A stretch of 49,393 nucleotides of DNA from Myxococcota bacterium (GTDB taxonomy: Bacteria; Myxococcota_A; UBA9160; PR03), in the NCBI GenBank assembly GCA_025453505.1, contig JALOQG010000001.1, positions 1-49,393 of the forward strand, given 5' to 3'. Under the pieces are notes generated by a model that was given only the letters and a program-made list of their open reading frames with translations, searched no databases and was not told the DNA's origin. Shown here piece after piece: positions 34,480 through 43,188 of the stretch. A program made the translations under genes and the position numbers. The first letter of the stretch is position 1; every line of letters begins with the position of its first letter.

Positions 34480-34896
34480 ATGAACACGATGCCGCATCAA
34501 GGATCCGACGATCCCCGCAAGCTGCGCGAGGTTCTCGCGCGCACCCAGACGCTCGCCTCCGAGCACGCCGTGGCTTCGGTCGTGGTGGGCTTTGCCGCGC
34601 GCGAGGGCAGCCTGCTCTTCCCGGACTTCCTCGCGTATCTCGAGAGCGAGCTGCGCGTCGAGGATCAGATCTTTCGGCTCACCCGCGAGCGCGCGCTGCT
34701 GATCCTGCGCGACGTCGAGGTGCGGCAGGCGGAGTCCGTGGTGGAGCGACTGCGCGCCAACTTCGAGCGCGAGTTTCCGTCGTCGCGCGGCGTGGACGTC
34801 TCGATCCGCTACCTCGCCGTGCCGCCGGGTCCGGTGTCGATCAGCGTGAAGAGCGTGCTGCCGGCCGTCTTCGGCGGAGCCGCCGAACCCGACTGA
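34480..34896 (+). CDS. Hypothetical protein with degenerate GGDEF-like half-domain
   Basis: 138 aa. Residues 60-110 (FLAYLESELRVEDQIFRLTR, ERALLILRDVEVRQAESVVE) follow the GGDEF-domain pattern in which the dominant D-lvaRlgGDEFlill strand pair is expected, but the GGDEF signature itself is replaced by LTRERA, so no cyclase activity is expected. The remaining part (SIRYLAVPPGPVSISVKSV) matches the late strands of the same fold. It may be a catalytically dead receptor or a distinct family. Start ATG 34480; a GTG one codon earlier is also possible. Divergent from the CtaA-NDH-2 gene with 156 nt between starts; convergent with the DUF4126 gene. Confidence 0.55.
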   Translation: MNTMPHQGSDDPRKLREVLARTQTLASEHAVASVVVGFAAREGSLLFPDFLAYLESELRVEDQIFRLTRERALLILRDVEVRQAESVVERLRANFEREFPSSRGVDVSIRYLAVPPGPVSISVKSVLPAVFGGAAEPD

Positions 34897-34902
34897 ATCG
34901 AC

Positions 34903-35493
34903 TCAGGCCGGCTCGCGTCGGCGCCCGAGGCGGCGCAGCGATCGCACGATCCAGGCGATCGCGAGGCTGCCGACCACGAGGGTCCCCGCCGCGATCGCGA
35001 CGGCGATCAGTGGATGCGCGACCAGCAGATAGAGCAGGCCGGCGAAGGAGAGATCCTCGCCGAGCGAGACGCCCCAGTTCGAGAACGGCTCGGGGCTGGT
35101 GTTGACCGCGAGACGCGTGCCGGCCTTCAGTCCGTGCACCGAGAGTGCGACGCCACCGGAGAGCAGTCCCGCGATCACGCGCCACGTCTCGGGCGCGTCG
35201 CCGAGCGCGGCGAACGCGAGCAGCGCCGCCGCGGGAATCCGCACGAAGGTGTGGATGCCGTCCCAGAACGAGTCGAACGCAGGGATCTTGTCGGCGACGA
35301 ATTCGACGACGTAGAGCGACGTGGCGATTCCGACGACCCACGGCGACGCGAGCGCGTCGAGTGCGTCGGGCAGCTGGAGTACGCCGAGGCGATGGAACCA
35401 GCCCAGCGCCGCGACCGTTCCGTACACGCGCAGCCCCGATGCCGTCGCGCCGCCGGCCGCGATGCCGAGTTCCGCGAGCAGCTCCGGCGTCAC
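34903..35493 (-). CDS. DUF4126 family membrane protein
   Basis: 196 aa with about five membrane helices. The DUF4126 hallmarks are present: GGATASGLRVYGTVAALGWF at the N-terminus and VEFVADKIPAFDSFWDGIHT (residues about 63-82) with FVRIPAAALLAFA following. A C-terminal basic tail RSLRRLGRRREPA would be cytosolic. Function of the family is unknown. The GTG start (35493) overlaps the stop of the upstream glycosyltransferase (GTGA), so both are in one operon. Confidence 0.85.
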   Translation of the reverse strand: MTPELLAELGIAAGGATASGLRVYGTVAALGWFHRLGVLQLPDALDALASPWVVGIATSLYVVEFVADKIPAFDSFWDGIHTFVRIPAAALLAFAALGDAPETWRVIAGLLSGGVALSVHGLKAGTRLAVNTSPEPFSNWGVSLGEDLSFAGLLYLLVAHPLIAVAIAAGTLVVGSLAIAWIVRSLRRLGRRREPA

Positions 35494-36677
35494 GTCAGCG
35501 ACTCGAAGAACGCGACGAGCCGCGGACCGTGCACGCGCGTGTCGAACGCGCGCAGCGCGACTTCGCGGCCCCGCGCGCCGATCGCGTCCGCGCGCGCGCG
35601 GTCGCCGAGCGCCTCCGCGAGACCCCGTGCGAACGCAGCGACGTCGTCGGCCGGCACGACCCAGGCGGAGTCGCCGTGCTCGAGGTAGAGCGGGATGTCA
35701 CCGATCGCGGTCACGACCACCGGGCGCCCCGTCGCGAGATACTCCGCCAGCTTGGCAGACAGGCCCGCCTCGGACCACGGCGTCTTCGGGCGTGGCAACG
35801 CGACGACGGCAGCGCTGCCGATCGCACGGCCCGCGCTCGCGCGATCGACGGCGCCCGCGAGCGTCACGCGATCGCCGACGCCGAGTCGCGTCGCATGCGC
35901 GCGCAGGCGCTCGATCGCTCCGCTGCCCGGATCGTCGCCGAGGATCAGGAGCGCGGCGTGCGGAACGCTGCGGGCCGCGAGCGCGAAGGCCTCCAGCAGC
36001 GCGGCGAGTTCGCCGGCATGCGCGAGGTTGCCGGCGTACACGATGCGATCGGCCTCGATCGCGCCGGGTGCGAGCGGCGCGAAGCTCGCGACGTCGACGA
36101 GGATCGGAACGCGCAGCCGCGGCGCAGGTGCGTGCGCGGCCCAGTGGCCATCGAGCAGCGTCGATACGCACAGGATGCCGTCCGTGCGGCGCGCGAGTCG
36201 CGCATAGAGCCGGCGATGCAGCGCGCGACGCGTGCCGTCGCGGACGAAGCCGGACGGAAGCTCGCAGGCATCGAGCACCGTGCGTGCGCCGGCCGCGTGC
36301 GCGGTCGCGAGCGCCAGCGCGAGGCCCGAGAGCGTCTGCGCCGTGGCGAGGACCACGTCGGGAGCGGCGCCCCGTGCCGACGCCTCGCGTGCGACGGCGC
36401 GCAGGCGTCGCGCCGAGCGTACGCGCAGCCAGCGTCGCTCGACGAGCCCCACCGGCAGCGAACTCGTTCCACACACGTACTCGAACGCGACGCCGTCGTG
36501 GATGCCCTGCGCCGCCGGGTTCAAGCTCGGGCGTCCCGGCAGCTCCGTCGGAGTCGCGCAGAAGATGCGCAGCTCTGCGCCGGCCGCGCGCAGCGCGCGC
36601 GCGAATCCGTGCACCCGCGCCGTTGCGCCCGCGCCGTTGGGAAAGCCGAAGTTGTCGCCGACGATCCAAACGCGCAC
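35490..36677 (-). CDS. Glycosyltransferase family 4 (GT-B fold)
   Basis: 395 aa. N-terminal Rossmann half: MRVWIVGDNFGFPNGAGATA (1-20). C-terminal nucleotide-sugar-binding half: IVYAGNLAHAGELAALLEAF, LLILGDDPGSGAIERLRAHA and the EX7E-like region EAGLSAKLAEYLATGRPVV, ending with a typical ALGDRARADAIGARGRE helix. It transfers a sugar from an NDP-sugar onto a lipid or polysaccharide acceptor, peripheral to the inner membrane. Start: GTG 36677 with AGGAG about 10 nt upstream; the longer reading (to 36884) runs antisense to the epimerase gene. Divergent from that NAD-dependent epimerase (73 nt between starts). Confidence 0.87.
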   Translation of the reverse strand: MRVWIVGDNFGFPNGAGATARVHGFARALRAAGAELRIFCATPTELPGRPSLNPAAQGIHDGVAFEYVCGTSSLPVGLVERRWLRVRSARRLRAVAREASARGAAPDVVLATAQTLSGLALALATAHAAGARTVLDACELPSGFVRDGTRRALHRRLYARLARRTDGILCVSTLLDGHWAAHAPAPRLRVPILVDVASFAPLAPGAIEADRIVYAGNLAHAGELAALLEAFALAARSVPHAALLILGDDPGSGAIERLRAHATRLGVGDRVTLAGAVDRASAGRAIGSAAVVALPRPKTPWSEAGLSAKLAEYLATGRPVVVTAIGDIPLYLEHGDSAWVVPADDVAAFARGLAEALGDRARADAIGARGREVALRAFDTRVHGPRLVAFFESLT

Positions 36678-36750
36678 GCGCTGCGCTCCTCTGGCCGGGG
36701 CCCTACCATGCCGCCCGCTCGGCGATTTGTCAGCGAAAGGACGGCACGCG

Positions 36751-37716
36751 ATGCGCATCCTGATCACCGGCGGCATGGGCACGCTGGGCCGTTTCCTCGC
36801 GAAGGAACTCGTCGCGCGCGGCAACGACGTGTTCAGCGTCGACGTGGGCCACGGTCCCGACGAGATCGGCTTCTCGCTGCGCACCGACGTGCGTGCTCCA
36901 CGCTACGCGCGTTGCGACGTCGGCGAGTTCCGCCAGCTCGAACGCGTCTTCGATGCCGCCGGCCCCTTCGACGTCGTCTACCACCTCGCCGCCGAGTTCG
37001 GGCGCTGGAACGGCGAGGACTTCTACGAACAGCTCTGGCGCACCAACGTGGTCGGCACCAAGAACGTGATCCGGCTGCAGGAGAAGCGTCGTTTCCGGCT
37101 GGTGCACTTCTCGTCGTCGGAGGTCTACGGCGACTGGCCCGAGCTGATGGTCGAGACGGTCATGGACGAGCACGAGATCAAGCAGATGAACGACTACGCC
37201 ATGACCAAGTGGGTGAACGAGATGCAGGTGCGCAACTCCGCCGAGCAGTACGGCACGGAGTCGGTCGTCGTGCGCATCTTCAACACCTACGGACCCGGTG
37301 AGTACTACAGCCCGTACCGCTCGGTGAACTGCCGCTTCATGTACTGCGCGCTGATGGGACTTCCCTGGGTGGTGTTCCGCGGCTACGGCCGCACCTCCAC
37401 CTACGTCGAGGACACCGTGCGGACTCTCGCGACGATCTCCGATCGCTTCCGGCCCGGTGAGGTCTACAACGTCGGCGGCGACGCCTATCACACGATCGAG
37501 GAACTCTCGGACCTGATCGTGCGTGCGACGGGCGCCGACCCGGGCCTGGTCGAGTATCGGGATTCCGAGGTCCTGACGACGCGCTTCAAGCGCGTGGACG
37601 TCTCCAAGGCGATCCGCGACCTCGGGCATCGCACCACCGTGTCGCTCGAGGAGGGCGTCGAGCGCACCGTGGCCTGGATGCGAGACGCCTACCGCGACGT
37701 CCTGCCGCGTCGCTGA
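36751..37716 (+). CDS. NAD-dependent sugar-nucleotide epimerase/dehydratase (extended SDR)
   Basis: 321 aa. NAD loop ITGGMGTLGRFLAKEL (5-20), HLAAEFGRWN near residue 85, catalytic Ser-Ser-Glu (FSSSEVYG) and YAMTK (Tyr/Lys). A GPGEYYSPYRSVN segment follows and replaces the usual GPxQ/R stretch. Extended SDRs of this kind interconvert or dehydrate NDP-sugars for surface polysaccharide. ATG 36751 has GAAAGGA 10 nt upstream; a TACCAT -10-like word lies at 36704-36709. Divergent partner is a GT4, so the pair probably serves one glycan pathway. Substrate unknown. Confidence 0.9.
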   Translation: MRILITGGMGTLGRFLAKELVARGNDVFSVDVGHGPDEIGFSLRTDVRAPRYARCDVGEFRQLERVFDAAGPFDVVYHLAAEFGRWNGEDFYEQLWRTNVVGTKNVIRLQEKRRFRLVHFSSSEVYGDWPELMVETVMDEHEIKQMNDYAMTKWVNEMQVRNSAEQYGTESVVVRIFNTYGPGEYYSPYRSVNCRFMYCALMGLPWVVFRGYGRTSTYVEDTVRTLATISDRFRPGEVYNVGGDAYHTIEELSDLIVRATGADPGLVEYRDSEVLTTRFKRVDVSKAIRDLGHRTTVSLEEGVERTVAWMRDAYRDVLPRR

Positions 37717-37929
37717 GCAGCTGACGCTGCGTCGGCGAGATCGCGCGCCCGACGGCTCAAGAGCGTGCAAGACGCCGCGCAAACGCTCGTATCGGGCGGC
37801 GCGGCGCGGTGTCGTTGCGGATTCCCGTCGAAGCCGCGTCTCATCGAAACTTCGCCACGCCGCCACGCCATCCGCCACCTCTTGCACGTGAGGGGCAACC
37901 CACATCCAGGGGGGCGAGAGGCATTGGCG

Positions 37930-38676
37930 ATGAAGGCGATCCGAAACTTCGTTCTGCTGACGATCGTGGCGTTCGGCGCTGCGGCGCCCGTCGGCGCGAC
38001 GCCGATCACGGTGGGCGGCGCCGGCGGCCCCTCGCTCGAGGTCGATCCGCTCTACTTCGCGGGCTACGGCGTATTCGGGCTCAGCGGGCCCGGCACGGGC
38101 GCGAACTACTTCGCCTCGTCGCCCGTCACGTGGCTCTCCGTCGCCAACGCGGCGGGCGTGGATCTGCAGGTCACGCAGGTGCTGCAGCTTCCGCCGATCC
38201 AGTTTCCGCAGCAACCGAGCCTGTCCCAGAACCCGGGCACGAACGGAGGCGTCCCCTCGACGGCCACGACCGCGCAACCGGTGGTGGTCGACTCGATGTG
38301 GACCGTTCGCAACGCGACCGATCGCACGCTCGACGACATCCTCTTCCTGATCACGCGGACGGTTCCGCAGCCGGGCTATCCGGCCCTCGACGTCGCGCTC
38401 GACGACAACCTCGTGGGCGTGCTGGAGTACACGACCGCCACTTCGACGCGGTACTACGGCGCGATCCCGCTCGGCGATCTCGATCCCGGTGAGACGGCGA
38501 CCTTCACGATGCGCTACATCGTCGCGGGCAACCTGCCCGTCATCGACTCCCGCTGTCTGCTGCCCCAGCTCGCCGCCGCTGCCATGGAAGGGGAGTACTA
38601 CGTCCCCGAGCCGACGACGGCCCTGCTGGTGGCGCTCGGATTCGTCTCGATCGCCGCGCGACGGAGATTCGCTTGA
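37930..38676 (+). CDS. PEP-CTERM sorting-domain exported protein
   Basis: 248 aa. Sec signal peptide (1-23: MKAIRNFVLLTIVAFGAAAP, VGA). The C-terminus VPEPTTALLVALGFVSIAAR plus RRFA is the tripartite PEP-CTERM tag (VPEP, hydrophobic stretch, basic end) that is cut by exosortase and attached or exported to the envelope. The body is beta-rich and has no named domain. No exosortase (EpsH/XrtA) or prsK/prsR lies in the window. ATG 37930 is preceded by GGGGGGCGAGAGG at 37911-37923. The 213 nt before it (37717-37929) shows no other gene and no convincing sigma54 site. First gene of a three-gene envelope module. Confidence 0.9.
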   Translation: MKAIRNFVLLTIVAFGAAAPVGATPITVGGAGGPSLEVDPLYFAGYGVFGLSGPGTGANYFASSPVTWLSVANAAGVDLQVTQVLQLPPIQFPQQPSLSQNPGTNGGVPSTATTAQPVVVDSMWTVRNATDRTLDDILFLITRTVPQPGYPALDVALDDNLVGVLEYTTATSTRYYGAIPLGDLDPGETATFTMRYIVAGNLPVIDSRCLLPQLAAAAMEGEYYVPEPTTALLVALGFVSIAARRRFA

Positions 38677-38690
38677 ATTCAGGCCTCCAG

Positions 38691-40349
38691 ATGCGGATCT
38701 TCGCATCGGCGTTCACCTTCTCGTTCGCGTTCGGACTCGGGATGGGCGCCACCTCGGCGCTCGCGCAAGCGGATGCCATCGCGCGTGCACGCGCCGAGCG
38801 CTTCGCCGCGGCGGGTCGCTGTGAAGAGGCGCTCGCGGTGCTCGACGAGATGGCGGCGAGCGGGCCGCTCGACGCCGCCGGCCACACCGTCGCCGGACAG
38901 TGTCAGCTCCGCCTCGAGCGATACCCCGACGCGGCACGTTCGTTCGAAGCAGCCCGCGCGCTCGATCCCGCGATTCCGCAGATCGATCTGCAGCTCGGCA
39001 TGGCGCAATTCCTCTCCGAGGACATCGCTGCGGCCGAGCAGTCCTTCGCCGCCGCACGCGCCGGCGGCACGACGGGCCCCGAACTCGACTTCTACGAGGC
39101 CCTGATCGCGCTCTCGCGCAACACCGATCCCGCCGGCGCGGCGGCGTCGCTCGAGCGGGCGGGGCGCGATCGTCCCAACTCGCTCGATCCGGCGGCCAGC
39201 TACTACGCGGGCCTCGCCTGGCGCTCGGCGCAGGACGAGGAGCGCGCGCGCGCCGCACTCGAGCGCGTGATCGAGACGCATCCGGACACCGTGTGGGCAG
39301 ACTCCGCTCGCCAGGCGCTGGAGCAGACGCAGGCCGCCGGCATCGGGGTCACCAGCCGTCCGTGGGCGAGCCTGCGGCTCGGCATCGAGTGGGACTCGAA
39401 CGTCGCGTTCCTCGGCAACGGTCTCGCGACGCCGGACGAGATCGGCTCGAAGTCCGACGTGCGCGGCGTGTGGGGCGTCGACGCGGGAACGCCGGTCGTG
39501 CACGTCGGCGAGGGCGTCATCGGCGTGCGCGGTTCCTACACGGGTAGCGCGCACACCGACGTCACCGACTACGACCTGCACTATCCGTACGCCGGGATCT
39601 GGTGGGACCAGCCGACCGGCGAGCGTTCGCTGTTCCGGCTCGAAGTCGGCGCCGGCTACGGCTGGCTCGGCTACGACCCCTACGTGATCGCGGCACCGGT
39701 CGTTTCGCCGCAGTGGTACTACGACCACGGCGAGTGGGGCGTGACGCGCCTGCACGCGAGCGCGGCCCGCTACGACTTCCGCCAGAACGACGGCGACGAG
39801 CCCGACGGCGTCGGCGTCGGGCTGCCGTGCCCGGGCGGCGCGCCGCGCTGCGGCCCGGCAGGCGTCGACGAGCGCGACTACCGCGACCGCGACGGTGTCG
39901 GCGTCGTGGCCGGCGTCCAGCACACCTTCCCGCTGCGCGACGGCCAGACGCAGCTGCGCACCGGTCCGGTCTTCGAGTACTACGGCGCGGAAGGCGACGA
40001 ATGGGACGGCTGGGGCGTCGGCGGCGAGCTCGGCGTACGCCAGGCGCTTCCCTGGTCGCTCACGCTCGACACGTCCGTGCGTTACCTCTACCGGCCGTAC
40101 TCCAACCCGTCTTCGTATCCCGACCCGGACGACGAGATCTTCGGCATCCAGAGCGAGCTCAGCGACTCCGACCGGCGCGATCACTACGTCGACGTCGACG
40201 TGCAGCTCGAGCGTCCGATCACGCGCTGGCTGACGGCGTCGGTCCGGTACAACTATCTGAACAACGACAGCAACGTGAAAGTCTTCGACTACGACCGGCA
40301 TCTCGTGGGGGGATATCTCACCTTCACATGGCAAGGAGCACCGCGATGA
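38691..40349 (+). CDS. TPR-containing outer-membrane beta-barrel protein
   Basis: 552 aa. Signal peptide (1-27: MRIFASAFTFSFAFGLGMGA, TSALA). Residues 30-225 are TPR-like (CEEALAVLDEMAAS, YPDAARSFEAARALDP, ERARAALERVIETHPDT). Residues 230-552 have alternating hydrophobic/aromatic strands ending in WLTASVRYNYLNNDSN and GGYLTFTWQGAPR, a beta-barrel with a terminal aromatic strand. This periplasmic-TPR plus barrel layout resembles surface-lipoprotein-assembly-modifier-like porins. ATG 38691 is preferred; a TTG at 38673 overlaps the previous stop. Stop overlaps the next ATG (ATGA). Confidence 0.75.
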   Translation: MRIFASAFTFSFAFGLGMGATSALAQADAIARARAERFAAAGRCEEALAVLDEMAASGPLDAAGHTVAGQCQLRLERYPDAARSFEAARALDPAIPQIDLQLGMAQFLSEDIAAAEQSFAAARAGGTTGPELDFYEALIALSRNTDPAGAAASLERAGRDRPNSLDPAASYYAGLAWRSAQDEERARAALERVIETHPDTVWADSARQALEQTQAAGIGVTSRPWASLRLGIEWDSNVAFLGNGLATPDEIGSKSDVRGVWGVDAGTPVVHVGEGVIGVRGSYTGSAHTDVTDYDLHYPYAGIWWDQPTGERSLFRLEVGAGYGWLGYDPYVIAAPVVSPQWYYDHGEWGVTRLHASAARYDFRQNDGDEPDGVGVGLPCPGGAPRCGPAGVDERDYRDRDGVGVVAGVQHTFPLRDGQTQLRTGPVFEYYGAEGDEWDGWGVGGELGVRQALPWSLTLDTSVRYLYRPYSNPSSYPDPDDEIFGIQSELSDSDRRDHYVDVDVQLERPITRWLTASVRYNYLNNDSNVKVFDYDRHLVGGYLTFTWQGAPR

Positions 40350-41230
40350 AGCGCACTCGAAGCTGGATGATGGCGGGTCTCGCGCTGACGCTGCCGGCCC
40401 TCGCGCACGCCGACGAAGTCGACGTGCCGGCCTACACCGCCGTGCCGCCGTGCCACGAGCTGAGCGGCGAGCCGGTGATCGGAACCGTGGTCGCGATGAG
40501 CGGGCCGGTTTCGATCGCGTCTCCCGGTTGCGCGCCGGCGCTGGCGGAATGCGGCACGGCGCTGCACGCCGGCCAGCATCTGATCACCGGCGGCGGCGCA
40601 TCGGTCGGAATGCTCGCCGGCAACCACTACGTGCAGATCGCGGAAGGCTCGCGGGTCGCGGTCGCCACGACCGACGCCGGCGCGACCCGCGTCGCCGTGG
40701 AGGCGGGTACGGCGCGCGTGATCGACGTCGGTGCGCAGCCCGGCCCGGGGCTCGAGGTCACGACGCCGAAGCTCGCGAGTACGAATCCCGGTGCCGACGT
40801 CGTTGCGGCCGCGCCCGCGCAGGGCCCGGGCACGATCTGCTCGTATGCGGATCCGATCGAAGTGCGGCAGGGCGATCGCGTCACTGCGGTGCCGGCCGGC
40901 AGCTGCATCGGCGCGACGACTGGCCCGAGCGTGCCGCCGATCGTGACGCCGGGTCCGACGGGGCTCGTCGCTCTCACGTCGGGACCTTCGGTGCCGCCGC
41001 TCTCGATCGCCGGCGTCGCGCGCTGCGACGTCGCAACCGGCGACCCGGGGATCTCGAACGTGGCGAGCGGTCCGGTGACGGCGCTGCTGCCGCCGGATCC
41101 CACGCCGCTTCCGCCGACGCCCTACTGCGTCGGTGGCTCCTGCTCGCCGAAACCCCCGCCGCCGCCGCCGAGCTGCTGCCCGGGCGGCATCGCCGAGCAG
41201 CCGGTCATCTTCGAGCCGCCGCCGGACTAG
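40346..41230 (+). CDS. FecR-domain exported protein with Cys/Pro-rich tail
   Basis: 294 aa. Signal peptide (1-23, ending AHA). A FecR-like beta domain spans residues 40-135: VIGTVVAMSGPVSIA, then GTALHAGQHLITGGGASVGM and VQIAEGSRVAVAT. This is followed by a long, low-complexity region with repeated GPSVPP motifs and a Pro/Cys-rich end (PPPPPPSCCPGG). The family typically senses or packs against partner barrel proteins at the envelope. The ATG overlaps the barrel gene stop, so they are coupled. The transcript ends at a strong hairpin (41231-41264). Confidence 0.8.
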   Translation: MKRTRSWMMAGLALTLPALAHADEVDVPAYTAVPPCHELSGEPVIGTVVAMSGPVSIASPGCAPALAECGTALHAGQHLITGGGASVGMLAGNHYVQIAEGSRVAVATTDAGATRVAVEAGTARVIDVGAQPGPGLEVTTPKLASTNPGADVVAAAPAQGPGTICSYADPIEVRQGDRVTAVPAGSCIGATTGPSVPPIVTPGPTGLVALTSGPSVPPLSIAGVARCDVATGDPGISNVASGPVTALLPPDPTPLPPTPYCVGGSCSPKPPPPPPSCCPGGIAEQPVIFEPPPD

Positions 41231-41264
41231 GAGACCGACCCGAGGAGCGGTTCGGGTCAGTCTC
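41231..41264. terminator. Bidirectional hairpin terminator
   Basis: GAGACCGACCCGA (41231-41243) pairs with TCGGGTCAGTCTC (41252-41264) over 12 of 13 positions (C-A mismatch), with an 8-nt loop. It begins immediately after the TAG of the FecR-like gene and ends 7 nt before the stop of the opposing epimerase gene. There is no U-tract. Confidence 0.75.
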
Positions 41265-41271
41265 GTGGCAC

Positions 41272-42186
41272 TCAGCGCAGCTCGGACTCGAGCGCTTCGG
41301 CGAGCTGCTGCACGCGGAACCGGAAGCCGAGCGCCGTCGCTCGCGCCGGTACGACGCGCCGCGAGCCGAGCAACTCGTCCGCGAGTTCGCCGAGCAGCGC
41401 GCGCAGCGCAAAGGCCGGCACCGGGATCAGCGCCGGTCGCCGCACGGTGGCCGCGAGCGTGCGCGTCAGCTCGTCGTTGCGCACGGGATTCGGCGCGACG
41501 GCATTGAAGGCGCCCGTCCAGCGCTCGTCGGTGATGGCGGCGCGGAGCATGCCGACGAGATCGTCGACGTGGATCCAGGGGAACCACTGGCGCCCGTCGC
41601 CGAGACGTCCGCCGACGCAGAGCTGGAACGCGCGCGCCATCGGAACCAGCGCACCGCCTTCGCGCGCGAGCACGATGCCGATGCGCAGCGAGGCGGTCCG
41701 CACGCCGTGGTCCGCCGCTGCCCGTGCGGCCTCTTCCCACGCGACGCAGACGTCGGCGAGGAAGCCGCTCCCGGGCGTCGCCGATTCCTCGAGCAGCGTA
41801 TCGCCACGCGATCCGTAGTAGCCGACCGCCGACGCGCACACGAAGGCGCGCGGCCGCGACGCCGCCGGCAGGGCGGCCATCGATTCCACCAGCGCACGCG
41901 TCGAGGCGATGCGGCTGTCGCGGATGCGCGCGCGCCGCGCATCGGTCAGGAGTCCGCCGAAGACCGGCTCGCCGGCGAGATGCACGACGGCGTCGAGATC
42001 CGCGAGCGCTTCGGGCGCGACGCGCAAGCCGTCCCAGACGACCGCCTCGACTCCGTTCGGGAAGCGCTTGCCCGCCGAACGCGTGACGGCGTGGACGGCA
42101 ATGCCGTCGGCGCGCAAGGCGCGCACGAGGCGCGCGCCGACGAGTCCGGTCGCGCCGGTGACGAGGACGCCGCGCCCCGCCGTCAT
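41272..42186 (-). CDS. TIGR01777 family NAD-dependent epimerase (YfcH-like)
   Basis: 304 aa. NAD loop VLVTGATGLVGARLVRAL (7-24), LAGEPVFGGLLTDARRARIR, ASAVGYYGSRGDTLLEESAT, and FLADVCVAWEEAARAA, all diagnostic for the TIGR01777/SDR39U1 family. The C-terminal DUF1731-like part has VPAFALRALLGELADELL. Physiological role of the family is unclear. The ATG (42186) overlaps the stop of the LLM gene (ATGA), placing it in one operon with the LLM oxidoreductase and SDR. Confidence 0.92.
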   Translation of the reverse strand: MTAGRGVLVTGATGLVGARLVRALRADGIAVHAVTRSAGKRFPNGVEAVVWDGLRVAPEALADLDAVVHLAGEPVFGGLLTDARRARIRDSRIASTRALVESMAALPAASRPRAFVCASAVGYYGSRGDTLLEESATPGSGFLADVCVAWEEAARAAADHGVRTASLRIGIVLAREGGALVPMARAFQLCVGGRLGDGRQWFPWIHVDDLVGMLRAAITDERWTGAFNAVAPNPVRNDELTRTLAATVRRPALIPVPAFALRALLGELADELLGSRRVVPARATALGFRFRVQQLAEALESELR

Positions 42187-43187
42187 GCGCCGCTCCGCGC
42201 GGGCGCGAACGCCTCGAAGACCGCCTCGACGCTGCGCCGGTCCATCGCGAGCGGCGAGAGCACCGGCGTCGTGACCCCGGCGGCCACGAACTCCGCGATC
42301 TGCTCGCGACAGCGCTCCGCGGGGCCGAGGATCGTGATGCGATCGACGAGGTCGTCGCTCATGGCGGCCGCGACCCCCGCGCGGTCCTTGCGCGCGAAGG
42401 CGCCGGCGACGGCGCGCATCTCGTCCTCGAAGCCGCACCACGCCAGGAACTTGTTGTAGACCGGAGCCGACATGTATCCCCCGAACGCCATGCGGACCAC
42501 GTTCCGCGCCATCGCGACGTCGTCCGTGACCATCACCTGGAACCGGCACACGACCTCGTGTCGCGAGACGTCGCGCTCCGCCTCGGCGCCGCCGGCGCGA
42601 TACGCCGCGAGAATCTGCGGCAGCGCGGAGCTCGGGAACAGGTTGACGATCAATCCGTCGCCGATCACGCCCGCGAGCCGCAGCATCTTCTCGCGCAGCG
42701 CGGCCAGGTAGATCGGCACCGGCTGCTTCGGCACGTTGCCGAGCCGGAAGCCCTTCGATCGGAACGCCTCGCCCGCGAAATCCGTCTTCTCGCCGGCCAG
42801 CGCCTGGCGCAAGATCGCGACGCTCTCGCGCACGTGCGCGAGCGGCCGTTCGAACGGGACGCCGTTCCAGTCGCCGACGATGGCGTGGCTCGACGAGCCG
42901 AGGCCGAGCACGAAGCGGCCGCCCGAGAGCTGCTGCAACGTGGCGGCCGACATCGCCAGCACCGCAGGCGTGCGGTTGTACACCGGCACGATCGCGGTCC
43001 CGATCGTCGCGCGTTCGGTCGCCGTCGCGAGCGCGCCGCCGAGCGCGAACGAATCCGGCCCGCTCGTCTCGGCCAGCCAGATCGCGTCGTAACCCCACTC
43101 CCGCTCCGCCTTGCGCGCCACCTCGACGCACGCCCGCGCATCGAGCCCCGGCGCCGGCAACGAAATCGCGAGACGACCGAGGTCCAT
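42183..43187 (-). CDS. LLM-class flavin/F420-dependent oxidoreductase
   Basis: 334 aa TIM-barrel of the luciferase-like monooxygenase superfamily: WGYDAIWLAETSGPDSFALG near the N-terminus, TAIVPVYNRTPAVLAMSAAT, GRFVLGLGSSSHAIVGDWNG (phosphate-binding strand region), and a terminal VAAGVTTPVLSPLA. F420-dependent subgroups use this pattern, but FMN cannot be excluded. Such enzymes oxidise or reduce aldehydes, ketones or lipid-like substrates. Start ATG 43187, only 1 nt after the SDR stop. Part of an SDR-LLM-epimerase transcript. Confidence 0.9.
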   Translation of the reverse strand: MDLGRLAISLPAPGLDARACVEVARKAEREWGYDAIWLAETSGPDSFALGGALATATERATIGTAIVPVYNRTPAVLAMSAATLQQLSGGRFVLGLGSSSHAIVGDWNGVPFERPLAHVRESVAILRQALAGEKTDFAGEAFRSKGFRLGNVPKQPVPIYLAALREKMLRLAGVIGDGLIVNLFPSSALPQILAAYRAGGAEAERDVSRHEVVCRFQVMVTDDVAMARNVVRMAFGGYMSAPVYNKFLAWCGFEDEMRAVAGAFARKDRAGVAAAMSDDLVDRITILGPAERCREQIAEFVAAGVTTPVLSPLAMDRRSVEAVFEAFAPARSGA

Positions 43188-43188
43188 C

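Noticed and set aside
37717..37929. Sigma54 (-24/-12) promoter for the PEP-CTERM gene
   Set aside because: A TTGCA word is present near 37880 but no GG lies at the required distance upstream.
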